Origin: Streptomyces cavernicola
GTDB lineage: Bacteria > Actinomycetota > Actinomycetes > Streptomycetales > Streptomycetaceae
NCBI RefSeq assembly: GCF_029968035.1
Contig: NZ_JASCIQ010000058.1
Location: 1-37,963 of the forward strand
DNA: 37,963 nt
Direction of reading: 5' to 3'
Under the pieces are notes generated by a model that saw nothing but the letters and a program-made list of their open reading frames with translations, had not been told where the DNA came from and made no database searches. The position numbers and the translations under genes are program-made. Positions 14,041 through 21,930 of this stretch are shown here, piece after piece. Position 1 is the first letter of the stretch. Every line of letters starts with the position of its first letter.

Positions 14041-16603
14041 CGATCACGCGCTGACGCTCGACTCGTACGGCGACTACACGGTCACGGACCCCGTGCAGGG
14101 CAGGTGCTGGCACTTCGCGGCTCCGGAGGGCGACGGCAACGGCATCGCCCTGCTGATGCAGATCACCGACCGCTCGGGCCAGTACGTCAGCTTCGAGTAC
14201 GAGGCCGACGGGACCCCCACGGCTCTCGTGCACTCGGCCGGCTATCACCTGAAGATCACGACCGAGGGCAAGCGCGTCACGGCCCTGCACCTCGCGGGCG
14301 CGGGTGCGGACGGCGGGGACCAGGAGATAGTCCGCTACGGCTACGACGAGCGCGGCCACCTGTCATCGGTCACGAACTCCTCGGGCCGTCCCACCGTCTT
14401 CACCAACGACGAGCTGGGCCGCATCACGTCCTGGACGGACACCAACAACTCGTCGTACAGCTACGTCTACGACGACCAGCACCGGTGCACGTACCAGACG
14501 GGCCAGGAGGGCCACCTCCGCGCGACTTACACGTACGACGAAACGGACCCGGACACCGGCCACAAGGTGACGACGTTCACCAACTCGCTCGGCCGCACGC
14601 AGCGTTATCTCGTGAACGGCCAGTTGCAGGTGGTGGCGGAGACGGACCCGGCGGGGGCCACGACCCGCACGACGCGCGACGTCTACGACCGCCCGCTGAC
14701 GATCACGGACCCGCTCGGCCGGACATCGTGTTACGCGTACGACGAGCTGGGCCGCGTGACGATGGTGGTCCGCCCGGACGGGGCGTACACCAGCGTCGCC
14801 TATGACGAGTTGAGCCTGCCGGTCGTGGTGGCGCACTCGGACGGCACGTGCACGTACCAGCAGTTCGACGAGTACGGAAACCGCATCTCGGTGACGGACG
14901 CGTCGGGCGCGCGGACCCGCTTCGGCTACGACGCGCTCGGCAACCTGGCGTCGATCACGAACGCCCTGGGCGAGACGACGATGGTCCGCTGCGACCCGGC
15001 TGGCCTGCCCCTGGAGATCACCGACCCGCTGGGCGCGGTGACCCGCTACGAACGGGACGCGTTCGGCCGCCCGGTGGCGGTCACGGACCCGCTGGGTGCG
15101 GTGACGCGCCTGGAGTGGACGGTCGAGGGCAAGCTCGCGCGCCGCACAGCCGCGGACGGCTCGTCGGAGTCCTGGACGTACGACGGCGAGGGCAACTGCC
15201 TCACGCATACCGATGCGATGGGCCAGGTCTCGACCTTCGAGTACACCCACTTCGACCTGCTGTCGGCCCGCACAGGCCCAGACGGCGTCCGCTACGAATT
15301 CGAGCACGACACACAGCTGCAACTCCGCAAGGTCCTCAACCCGCAGGGCCTGACGTGGAGTTACGACTACGACGCGACCGGTCGCCTGGTCACGGAGACG
15401 GACTTCGACGACCGAGTCCTGACGTACGCGCACGACGCAGCGGGCCAATTGCTCTCCCGCACGACACCGATGGGCGACGTGATCCGCTTCGAGCGGGACG
15501 TACTCGGCCGCACGGTCCGCAAGGACGCAGCAGGTGCGATCACGACGTTCGAGTACGACGCGACGGGCAGTCTCGCGCGGGCGGTGAACCCGGACACGGT
15601 GCTTGAGCTGACGCGGGACGCGGCGGGTCGACTGGTGTCGGAGACGGTCAACGGCCGGACGATGACGTTCACGTACGACGAGCTCGGACGGAGGGTGGGC
15701 CGCAAGACCCCATCGGGCGCGGAGAGCTCATGGCGCTACGACGCCGCAGGCAACCGCACAGAGCTGGTCACCTCCGGCCGAACGATGACCTTCGAACACG
15801 ACGCGGCAGGCCGGGAACTCAGCCGACTCATAGGCGACTCGCTCTCCCTCACGAACTCGTTCGACGCGGTGGGCCGCCTCACGAAGCAGTCACTGGTAGG
15901 CCCGGCCGACCACACGCTCCAGTCCCGGCGCTACACGTACCGGGCGGACGGCAACCTAATCGGCATCGACGACCAACTCAACGGCTCCCGCCGCTTCGAC
16001 CTGGACGCGGCGGGCCGGGTGACGGCGGTCCACGCGGCCGGCTGGACGGAGCGCTACGCCTACGACGAGGCCGGCAACCAGACGGAAGCGTCGTGGCCGC
16101 AGGCGATGCCGGGCCAGGAGGCGATCGGCTCCCGCACGTACGAGGGCACCCGCATCCGCACGGCAGGCTCCGTCCGCTACGAACACGACGCGGGCGGCCG
16201 CACGCTCCTCCGCCAAAAGACCCGCTTGTCCCGCAAGCCGGACACGTGGCGCTACGAGTGGGACGCGGAGGATCGCCTCACGTCGGTGATCACCCCGGAC
16301 GGCACGAAGTGGCGGTACGCATACGACGCGCTGGGCCGCCGAATATCCAAGCAGCGGCTTGCGACGGCGGGCGGGGACTCAGTCGCGGAGCAGGTCGACT
16401 TCGCTTGGGACGGGACGACTCTTTGCGAGCAGACAAGCCATGTGCCGGGTGTGCCAGAGGCGGTCACACTTACTTGGGATCACGAGGGATTCCGCCCATT
16501 GACTCAGAGGGAGCGCAAGAATCTTTCATCAGAGGACGTTGACGAGCGCTTCTATGCGATCGTCACTGACCTCATCGGCCACCCCAACCGCGCTCGTGAA
16601 TGA
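13787..16603 (+). CDS. Rhs/YD-repeat shell segment
   Basis: This frame is open for 938 residues from a GTG at 13787; native sequence in the same frame extends back to about 13661. It begins with DMASGRMLLPQTDVSLPSAL, the entry of the DUF6531/Rhs fold, and carries about 20 YD repeats of the form YDELGR, YDAAGN or YDALGN plus G-x-x-x-x-x-YxYDxxG spacing from residue about 150 to 880. These build the closed beta-shell that encloses the toxin domain. The frame fails just after RFYAIVTDLIG at 16579-16580 and ends with the spurious tail HPNRARE at 16603. GC is about 67% here by hand count of 14161-14280. The repeated, strongly biased sequence also yields long false open frames on the other strand. 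Confidence 0.88.
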   Translation: MDMASGRMLLPQTDVSLPSALPLVFSRHFKSSYRAGYWFGPSWASTVDQHLEVDATGVVFVRPDGAVLSYPHPAPGVPVLPNGGDDHALTLDSYGDYTVTDPVQGRCWHFAAPEGDGNGIALLMQITDRSGQYVSFEYEADGTPTALVHSAGYHLKITTEGKRVTALHLAGAGADGGDQEIVRYGYDERGHLSSVTNSSGRPTVFTNDELGRITSWTDTNNSSYSYVYDDQHRCTYQTGQEGHLRATYTYDETDPDTGHKVTTFTNSLGRTQRYLVNGQLQVVAETDPAGATTRTTRDVYDRPLTITDPLGRTSCYAYDELGRVTMVVRPDGAYTSVAYDELSLPVVVAHSDGTCTYQQFDEYGNRISVTDASGARTRFGYDALGNLASITNALGETTMVRCDPAGLPLEITDPLGAVTRYERDAFGRPVAVTDPLGAVTRLEWTVEGKLARRTAADGSSESWTYDGEGNCLTHTDAMGQVSTFEYTHFDLLSARTGPDGVRYEFEHDTQLQLRKVLNPQGLTWSYDYDATGRLVTETDFDDRVLTYAHDAAGQLLSRTTPMGDVIRFERDVLGRTVRKDAAGAITTFEYDATGSLARAVNPDTVLELTRDAAGRLVSETVNGRTMTFTYDELGRRVGRKTPSGAESSWRYDAAGNRTELVTSGRTMTFEHDAAGRELSRLIGDSLSLTNSFDAVGRLTKQSLVGPADHTLQSRRYTYRADGNLIGIDDQLNGSRRFDLDAAGRVTAVHAAGWTERYAYDEAGNQTEASWPQAMPGQEAIGSRTYEGTRIRTAGSVRYEHDAGGRTLLRQKTRLSRKPDTWRYEWDAEDRLTSVITPDGTKWRYAYDALGRRISKQRLATAGGDSVAEQVDFAWDGTTLCEQTSHVPGVPEAVTLTWDHEGFRPLTQRERKNLSSEDVDERFYAIVTDLIGHPNRARE

Positions 16604-17234
16604 AAGAGGCGGAATCGCTTGGCGAACCCGCACCACTCTTTGGGGCGCCACCGGATGGAACCGCGACTACACGGCATATACTCCACTCCGATTCCCTGGC
16701 CAATACCATGACCCCGAGACGGGCCTGCACTACAATTTCTTTAGGCATTATGACCCCGAAACTGGTCGGTATGTCACTGCAGACCCACTTGGTCTTGAGC
16801 CGGCGGACAATCCGGCGGCTTACGTTGACAATCCCACGTCATGGATTGATCCCCTTGGCCTCACGCCGACCGATGGCTGCGGCGAGAGCGGCGGCAGGAA
16901 GGCTCAAAGGCGCGGAGAGGAGTATGAGCGCTCGCTGCAGGAACAGCTAGGTGGTGGTGGATCATTCAAGGAGGGAGGGCGCGAGTTTGATGGCGCGTTT
17001 GTTGACGAAGGAACTGGTCGGGGAACATGGTACGAAGCCAAGTCCGGCGAGTTCTGGGAGAAGATGGACGATAAGCGTGCGGGGAAGTTCTTCTCAACTG
17101 AAGGGCAGAAGCAGCAGATAGCAATGAGTAAAGGTGTTGATTACATGGTGATTTCAGAGAGGGAGATACCTGAGCGAGTGACGAGGTGGCTGGACAAAAA
17201 GGGAATCCCTTGGCGTGTAATTCCCATGGAATGA
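16539..17234 (+). CDS. Rhs core end and nuclease-like toxin tip
   Basis: This segment is native from about 16581. It resumes the Rhs shell (TPTALVNERGGIAW), carries the conserved core-closing motif (PGQYHDPETGLHYNFFRHYD, then DPETGRYVTADPLGL) and the pre-toxin element NPTSWIDPLGL. The variable tip of about 120 residues begins after LTPTDGCGESG. It contains REFDGAF (near 16981-17000) and WYEAKSG (near 17029-17050), a D...ExK arrangement fitting a PD-(D/E)XK or restriction-endonuclease-fold toxin. It ends GIPWRVIPME. The tip is much less GC-rich than the shell, consistent with cassette exchange. Nuclease activity is inferred from the motif only. A probable immunity gene follows 13 bases after the stop. 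Confidence 0.8.
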   Translation: MTSASMRSSLTSSATPTALVNERGGIAWRTRTTLWGATGWNRDYTAYTPLRFPGQYHDPETGLHYNFFRHYDPETGRYVTADPLGLEPADNPAAYVDNPTSWIDPLGLTPTDGCGESGGRKAQRRGEEYERSLQEQLGGGGSFKEGGREFDGAFVDEGTGRGTWYEAKSGEFWEKMDDKRAGKFFSTEGQKQQIAMSKGVDYMVISEREIPERVTRWLDKKGIPWRVIPME

Positions 17235-17247
17235 TTTGGAGGCGGGT

Positions 17248-17679
17248 GTGAGTAGGTCTGCGGAAATCGATTTCAGTTTTTATGACCCGGTTGAGGTGTC
17301 TGGCGTTTTGCGGAGACTCGAGGCTCGCGGCGTCGTCCTGAAAAATGAGGGAGAGGTCTCATATATTCTCGACAGTGATGACATGTTCGATTGGGTGAGA
17401 GTTGGCGCGGACGAGTTCGATCGTGTACTGCTGGAAGTGGATGCGGCAAGTTCCGTGCAGGCTACCTTTGTGGTTTCTGCTCTTTTTGAGGGGACTGACT
17501 CTGGTGGCGAAATTATCTTCCATAAGGGGCGGACTGAAGTTTCATTCTCGGCTACAGTGAATCGTCGTTACGTGGCGCCCGGGTCCCACTTCTGCGACTT
17601 CGGATGGTATCTGGATATCCTGGTGCCTGCGTTGGAGTCGCTAGGTCTGCGTGAGCTTGAGGCCCGTGATTACAAGTAG
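17248..17679 (+). CDS. Probable immunity protein for the Rhs toxin
   Basis: A 143-residue, acidic, soluble protein starting at GTG 17248 with GGAGG seven bases upstream; TTG 17236 is a weaker alternative. It has no signal peptide or membrane segment. It has alternating strand-like stretches (SRSAEIDFSFYDPVEVSGVL, EVSYILDSDDMFDWVRVG, ATFVVSALFEG, EIIFHKGRTEVSFSATV) and a C-terminal helical end (DILVPALESLGLRELEARDY). I do not recognise a named family. Position directly after a toxin tip, short acidic product and low GC (about 52% in 17281-17400 by hand count, against about 67% in the Rhs shell) are the classic signs of the cognate immunity protein that blocks the toxin in the producer and its kin. 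Confidence 0.72.
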   Translation: MSRSAEIDFSFYDPVEVSGVLRRLEARGVVLKNEGEVSYILDSDDMFDWVRVGADEFDRVLLEVDAASSVQATFVVSALFEGTDSGGEIIFHKGRTEVSFSATVNRRYVAPGSHFCDFGWYLDILVPALESLGLRELEARDYK

Positions 17680-17699
17680 GTCTATCTAGAGCGAGGGGT

Positions 17700-18071
17700 A
17701 TGGTGCTGAACTACTCCGACGCCACCTTGCTTGGCGACGTCTCCATGAGTAAACGTCCTTCAAGGGGCAGCGCTCAGTTCGTAAGGGCTGGGAAGGGGCG
17801 TGTGGCAGGTAAGGCAAAGGTAACGTGCGTCGAGAGTGAATTCTCGATCGCGGACTCCGTCGGCGTTGCCGATTTGGCTATTTCGGATGGTACTCTGATC
17901 GGCTGGCCGGAGCTCTTGGTGAGTTGGTCAGGCGGGCCTGGCGGGAGGGGTGTGAATTCTATTCAAGGATCTGGCGCCCGGATTTCCGCTGGTGATGACT
18001 TCAAGTCGTGGGAATTCAGGCCTTGGGTAGGGCTTCCGCGTATCCAATGCCGGGTTCACGTGGAGCGCTGA
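17700..18071 (+). CDS. Hypothetical protein, possible second immunity or cassette remnant
   Basis: A 123-residue reading frame from ATG 17700, 20 bases after the putative immunity gene, with GAGGGG very close to the start. The first 45 residues are basic (SMSKRPSRGSAQFVRAGKGR); the rest is predicted to be strand-rich (ARISAGDDFKSWEFRPWVG). No family is recognised. Base composition is intermediate between the island and the chromosome. It could be a second or orphan immunity gene, as often accumulates behind Rhs tips, or a remnant of a displaced cassette. Whether it is translated is uncertain because there is no clear homology or coding signature. Confidence 0.45.
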   Translation: MVLNYSDATLLGDVSMSKRPSRGSAQFVRAGKGRVAGKAKVTCVESEFSIADSVGVADLAISDGTLIGWPELLVSWSGGPGGRGVNSIQGSGARISAGDDFKSWEFRPWVGLPRIQCRVHVER

Positions 18072-18331
18072 TTACAACTCGGGCCGGTGTGGTCGGGCGG
18101 ATTGTCTTCGGGTGGCGAGCCTTTCGCCGAGGTGAGTGTGCCGTGGAGGGGCTGCGGTTCGGTTCGTTCGAGGGGATCCCGCGTCGATCCTTCGCCATAG
18201 GTCGCCAATGCGCATGGGTGTTGCGTTCTGGGCTGACTCGACCTCCAGTGGGACTTTGGGTCTTTCACCTTGAACGGTTGGAGCACACGAATCGCAGCAC
18301 AGCCTGCCCTTCGTAGCCGTACGCTCGTGTC

Positions 18332-19525
18332 ATGAGTGCCGACATGGGCAAGCGGCTTCAGGGTGTGCGCAAGCGGCGGGGGCTCACGCAGCGCGAACTG
18401 GCCACCCTGTCTGGGGTGTCCGTCTCCTTGATCCGGAAGTTGGAGCAGGGGGAGCGGGCGGATACGCGTCTCGAGACGGCTCGGCGGTTGGCTGTGGCGT
18501 TGCGTGTTCCGACTTCGAGTCTGGTGAGAGGGCCTGCGGCGGGGACTGGGGAAGACGCGGAATCTGATCGCGACGATGATCAGTGGGCGCCTGTGCGGGA
18601 AGCGCTCGTCGGCCCCGTGGGCAGTGCCGACATGAGCGAAGCGCCCACTGTTGCCGGGATGCAGGACCTGATCGATGCGGCCGTGCCGCTCTTCTCCGGC
18701 GACAGGTTCCGGGAGTTGAGCCTGATCCTGCCTGCCATGATTCGCGACGCGGACCTGATCGCCGAGACGGGTGGGCCGGCCGGGCGGGATGTGCGTGTAC
18801 GGCTGATGCAGCTCACGGGGTGGTTGCTGACGCAGACCCGGCAGTTCGAGGCTGCGGGCACCGCCCTCGACCGGTCGCTCGAAGACGCCTCCGACCGCCT
18901 TCAAGGTGCGGCGACGGTCAATACGCGGTGCTGGTTGCTGTTGCGGCAGGGGCGTTTGGGCGAGGCGCGCGAGTTGGCCGTTCGGTGGGCCGATGAGGTG
19001 GAGCCGCGTATCTCTCGTGCCACGCCTGGTGAGTTGAGCGCGTGGGGCTGGCTGCTGTTGCGCGCCTCCGCAGCGGCGGTACGGGACAACCGGCCGGGAG
19101 AGGCTGACGACACCCTGCGCTACGCGAACGCGGCAGCCGTCGCCATGGGGCGGGAGTTCGCACCCGGCGATGACTTCCTCAAGGCGTTCGGGCCCATCAC
19201 GGTGGCGCTCAAGCGGGCCGAGAACGCCATGGTGGTGGACCGCCCCGATCTGGTGCTCAAGCTCTCCGTCCGTATCCCCACGTCCGGAATGCGCGCTACC
19301 TCCAACAACCGCAACCGTCATCTGCTCGACGTCGCGGAGGCGCACACGCGGGCGCGGGACTACGCGAAAGCGGTCGACGTCCTTCAGGAGATCCGGGCCT
19401 CGGCGCCCGAGTGGCTGCCGAACCAGCGCTACGCGCGTGACATCTTCGGCCGGATCATCGCCCGGCGGCGGACTCTGACCCCCGATATGCGAAGCCTCGC
19501 TGACGCCATCGGGGTGCCCATGTGA
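18332..19525 (+). CDS. XRE-family helix-turn-helix regulator with TPR-like C-terminal domain
   Basis: A 397-residue regulator. The N-terminal helix-turn-helix (about residues 6-62) reads LQGVRKRRGLTQRELATLSG and then VSVSLIRKLEQGERADTRLE, a typical Cro/C1 fold. Residues 105-390 are a chain of helical hairpins (DRFRELSLILPAMIRDADLI, TRQFEAAGTALDRSLEDASD, GRLGEARELAVRWADEVEPR, ARDYAKAVDVLQEIRASAPE), the TPR-like layout of large Streptomyces XRE proteins that often bind a peptide or partner protein. The ATG at 18332 has no ribosome site, and a GTACGCT-like -10 lies shortly upstream, so the mRNA may be leaderless. Two small genes follow on the same strand after a candidate operator. Their role, and this regulator's target, are unknown. 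Confidence 0.87.
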   Translation: MSADMGKRLQGVRKRRGLTQRELATLSGVSVSLIRKLEQGERADTRLETARRLAVALRVPTSSLVRGPAAGTGEDAESDRDDDQWAPVREALVGPVGSADMSEAPTVAGMQDLIDAAVPLFSGDRFRELSLILPAMIRDADLIAETGGPAGRDVRVRLMQLTGWLLTQTRQFEAAGTALDRSLEDASDRLQGAATVNTRCWLLLRQGRLGEARELAVRWADEVEPRISRATPGELSAWGWLLLRASAAAVRDNRPGEADDTLRYANAAAVAMGREFAPGDDFLKAFGPITVALKRAENAMVVDRPDLVLKLSVRIPTSGMRATSNNRNRHLLDVAEAHTRARDYAKAVDVLQEIRASAPEWLPNQRYARDIFGRIIARRRTLTPDMRSLADAIGVPM

Positions 19526-19540
19526 ACGAGTGGCAGTGAG

Positions 19541-19574
19541 TGGCACTTCTGTCTGATGTCACGTCAAAGTGCCA
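19541..19574. promoter_or_regulatory. Inverted repeat TGGCACTT-n18-AAGTGCCA
   Basis: Perfect 8-base arms at 19541-19548 and 19567-19574 flank an 18-base spacer containing the near-palindrome TGATGTCACGTCA. A third, direct half-site (GAGTGGCAGT) lies at 19529-19538. The element sits 15 bases after the XRE stop and 37 bases before the next start, so it could be the operator of the two small genes or a weak intergenic hairpin. Confidence 0.5.
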
Positions 19575-19611
19575 TTGAGGGCGAGGCATTGGGGTCCGTA
19601 GCGTCACCTGC

Positions 19612-19926
19612 ATGACCAATCCACACGGAGTGCACATCGCCCGGCTGCTGCCGTGGGACGGCTCTGACGGACAGCCATGCTTCCTGCTGACCGACGGGGA
19701 CGGCTATCTCACGCGCATCGCGGACAATATGGAGTCGGTCCAACTCGGTATGGCTGGTGAACTTCTCGACCACATCGACGACTTACTGACCGACCTGGGG
19801 GCAACCTCCGACCAACTCCGTTACGGGCTGGCGCGGATGAGCGAGTCGCTGCGCGATGTGAAGCGCATTGCCGAAAGCAGGGGCGCTCGACTGCTCGGCT
19901 CTGCAGTGGATGATGACAGGCGATGA
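19612..19926 (+). CDS. Small hypothetical protein downstream of the XRE regulator
   Basis: A 104-residue, acidic, soluble protein starting at ATG 19612. The first half is strand-rich (VHIARLLPWDGSDGQPCFLL, GDGYLTRIADNMESVQLG). The second half is helical and looks like a coiled coil (GELLDHIDDLLTDLG, ARMSESLRDVKRIAESRG). No family is recognised. The gene belongs to the common Streptomyces pattern of an XRE regulator followed by small acidic proteins, several of which act as partners or antagonists of the regulator. Its stop overlaps the next start as ATGA (19923-19926). Confidence 0.75.
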   Translation: MTNPHGVHIARLLPWDGSDGQPCFLLTDGDGYLTRIADNMESVQLGMAGELLDHIDDLLTDLGATSDQLRYGLARMSESLRDVKRIAESRGARLLGSAVDDDRR

Positions 19927-20192
19927 CTGCAGGTTGGTCCGTGGGCCGTGTCGGAGTGGTCGGGCGGATCGTCGCCGGGGACGAGGTCGGGAAGTTCGTC
20001 AGGGTGGACCAGCTGTCGGGGGAGCCGTCGAGCTACCTCGTACTCCTCGCGTATGACCGGGAGTTCAGGCGCGGGTGCGGGGATTACTGGGTGGAGGATC
20101 TCGCTTCCGTGGGCCAGTTCTTTGCCGAGGGTGAGTGGGACGTGGAGTGGCTGTCGCCCGGGTCGGTGAGTACGGGAAAGGGGCGACGGTGA
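19923..20192 (+). CDS. Small hypothetical protein
   Basis: An 89-residue protein whose ATG overlaps the previous stop by four bases. It is strand-rich in the first 45 residues (VGRVGVVGRIVAGDEVGKFV, SSYLVLLAYDREFRRG) and has an aromatic acidic C-terminal half (DYWVEDLASVGQFFAEGEWD, VEWLSP). No transmembrane segment or signal peptide is seen and no family is recognised. The operon-like coupling suggests that it works with the preceding small protein. Its last codons enter the left arm of the terminator hairpin at 20179-20215. Confidence 0.72.
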   Translation: MTAGWSVGRVGVVGRIVAGDEVGKFVRVDQLSGEPSSYLVLLAYDREFRRGCGDYWVEDLASVGQFFAEGEWDVEWLSPGSVSTGKGRR

Positions 20193-20215
20193 CCATGGTG
20201 GTCACCGTCGCCCCT
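20179..20215. terminator. Bidirectional 17-bp hairpin between convergent genes
   Basis: AGGGGCGACGGTGACCA (20179-20195) is perfectly complementary to TGGTCACCGTCGCCCCT (20199-20215) with a 3-base loop. It overlaps the end of the rightward small gene and lies 21 bases after the stop of the leftward phosphohexomutase gene. It also marks the right edge of the accessory island. Confidence 0.88.
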
Positions 20216-20236
20216 CCTAGCCGTGCACGTCGCCGT

Positions 20237-21886
20237 TCAGATGCCCGCAGCCGTCGCCAAGTCCCGCTTCAGGTCTGCCAGTAGGGCCGTCGCCTTTGCG
20301 CGTGCCGTGGGCAGGCCCGCCGAGTCGACCGGGACCACTGCCTCCAAGTAGCACTTCAGCTTCGGCTCCGTGCCGCTCGGGCGGACGATGACCCTCGCGC
20401 CGTCCAACGTGTAGCGGAGGCCGTCCGTCGGAGGTAGCGAGGCCGTGCCCTGTGTCAGGTCCTCCGCCAGAGTCACCGGGAGGCCTGCCAGTGACGTCGG
20501 CGGGTTCTCGCGGAGGCGGCTCATTGCGTCGGCGATCACCGACAAGTCCTCGACCCGGACCGAGAGTTGGTCCGTCGCGTGGACGCCGTGCTCGATTGCG
20601 ATGTCGTCCAGGAGGTCCAGGAGCGTGCGGCCCTGTTCCTTCAGTTCCGAGGCCAGCTCGGTGATCAACAGCGCGGCCGTGATGCCGTCCTTGTCGCGTA
20701 CGCCCTCGGGGTCCACGCAGTAGCCGAGGGCCTCCTCGTAGCCGTAGCGGAGGCCCTCCACCCGGGCGATCCACTTGAAGCCCGTGAGGGTTTCCTCGTA
20801 CCCGACGCCTGCCTTCTCCGCGATTCGGCCCAGGAGGGAGGACGAGACGATTGATTCTGCGAACGTGCCCTGCGCGCCCCGGTTCACCAGGTGGGCTGCG
20901 AGGAGTGCGCCCACCTCGTCGCCGCGGAGCATCCGCCAAGCACCGGCGTCCCGTACCGCCACCGCGCAGCGGTCCGCGTCCGGGTCGTTGGCGATGATCA
21001 GGTCAGGGGCCTCGGCCTGGGCGCGGGCCGTCGCGAAGGACAGGTCCATCGCGCCCGGCTCCTCCGGGTTCGGGAACGCGACCGTCGGGAAGTCCGGGTC
21101 CGGGTCGGCCTGTTCGGCGACCACCACCGGCTCCGGGAAGCCCGCCCGCGCGAACGCCGCAAGCAGCGTGTCCCGGCCGACGCCGTGCATCGGGGTGTAG
21201 ACCGTACGGGCCGTACGAGGTGAGGACGGGGACAGTACCGCGTCCGTGCGGGCCAGGTACGCCTCCAGGACCGACTCGTCCAGGGTCTCCCAGCCGTCCG
21301 ACGGGAGCGGGACGTCCGCGAGGGCGCCCACCGCGTCGATCTGCGCCGCGATCTCCGTGTCCGCCGGGGGCACGATCTGGGAGCCGTCGCCCAGGTACAC
21401 CTTGTAGCCGTTGTCGCGCGGCGGGTTGTGACTCGCGGTCACTTCAACACCCGCCACCGCGCCCAAGTGCCTTATGGCGAAGGCCAGTACGGGGGTCGGG
21501 AGCGGGCGGGGGAGGAGCGCCGCGCGCAGGCCCGCGCCCGTCATCACGGCCGCCGTGTCCCGCGCGAAGTCCGCCGACTTGTACCGCGCGTCGTAGCCGA
21601 TCACCACGAGCCCGCCCGTCTGGCCCTGCGCCCGCAGGTACGCGGCGAGGCCCGCAGCCGCGCGGATGACCACCGCACGGTTCATCCGCATCGGGCCCGC
21701 GCCCAGCTCGCCGCGCAGCCCGGCCGTGCCGAACTGGAGCGTGCCGGAGAAGCGGTCCGCCAGTTCCGCGGAGGCGCCCACTTCGATGAGCTTCGCCAGT
21801 TCCTCGCGGGTCTCCGGGTCGGGGTCTTCGGCCAGCCATGCCTTGGCCCGGGTGATCAGCTCGTCGTCCTGAGCGTTTGCCTGCAC
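20237..21886 (-). CDS. Phospho-sugar mutase (phosphomannomutase/phosphoglucomutase family)
   Basis: A 549-residue alpha-D-phosphohexomutase of normal length for the long bacterial type. The active-site phosphoserine is Ser152 in TASHNPPRDNGYKVY. The magnesium loop is DPDADRCAVAV (about 295-305), the sugar-binding loop is in the GFKWI region, and the phosphate-binding loop RPSGTEPKLKCYLE lies near the C-terminus. Enzymes of this type interconvert hexose or pentose 1- and 6(5)-phosphates. Next to purine nucleoside phosphorylase and DeoC it may convert (deoxy)ribose 1-phosphate to the 5-phosphate, as phosphopentomutases do. That substrate is inferred from context. It starts 45 bases after the phosphorylase stop. 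Confidence 0.92.
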   Translation of the reverse strand: MQANAQDDELITRAKAWLAEDPDPETREELAKLIEVGASAELADRFSGTLQFGTAGLRGELGAGPMRMNRAVVIRAAAGLAAYLRAQGQTGGLVVIGYDARYKSADFARDTAAVMTGAGLRAALLPRPLPTPVLAFAIRHLGAVAGVEVTASHNPPRDNGYKVYLGDGSQIVPPADTEIAAQIDAVGALADVPLPSDGWETLDESVLEAYLARTDAVLSPSSPRTARTVYTPMHGVGRDTLLAAFARAGFPEPVVVAEQADPDPDFPTVAFPNPEEPGAMDLSFATARAQAEAPDLIIANDPDADRCAVAVRDAGAWRMLRGDEVGALLAAHLVNRGAQGTFAESIVSSSLLGRIAEKAGVGYEETLTGFKWIARVEGLRYGYEEALGYCVDPEGVRDKDGITAALLITELASELKEQGRTLLDLLDDIAIEHGVHATDQLSVRVEDLSVIADAMSRLRENPPTSLAGLPVTLAEDLTQGTASLPPTDGLRYTLDGARVIVRPSGTEPKLKCYLEAVVPVDSAGLPTARAKATALLADLKRDLATAAGI

Positions 21887-21930
21887 GTTTGCCTCAGCCT
21901 CTCCTCGTACGTCGATGTTCGTACGGTCGC

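Larger units (their letters stand above)
12544..17234 (+). pseudogene. Rhs/YD-repeat polymorphic toxin gene, interrupted by two frameshifts
   Basis: Read across two single-base insertions, this locus encodes one protein of about 1,560 residues. Its parts are an N-terminal helical WXG-type secretion domain, a DUF6531-like entry segment (NDPVDMASGRMLLPQTDVSL), a long YD/RHS-repeat shell, the Rhs core end DPETGRYVTADPLGL, and a C-terminal toxin domain. The first lesion is at about 13659: dropping the A in GGCCTAGGGAGATG restores GLGDGGKGPDGKPHPDQ. The second is at 16579-16580: dropping one C in ATCGGCCACCCC restores the family-typical DLIGTPTALV. As written the gene cannot make a full toxin. Its three open segments are listed separately. 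Confidence 0.85.

Noticed and set aside
10883..17234. Programmed ribosomal frameshifting to explain the frame breaks
   Set aside because: None of the three sites has a convincing slippery heptamer plus a downstream pseudoknot, and the required shift is the same as a simple one-base error or mutation.
18008..18316. A 102-codon rightward frame between the orphan gene and the XRE gene
   Set aside because: It overlaps the orphan gene's end, has no ribosome site and no recognisable features; the gap is better read as promoter region.
10880..20215. A mobile element (transposon, integrative element) carrying the island
   Set aside because: No transposase, integrase, tRNA attachment site or flanking direct repeat was found; acquisition by homologous recombination or old events is equally likely.
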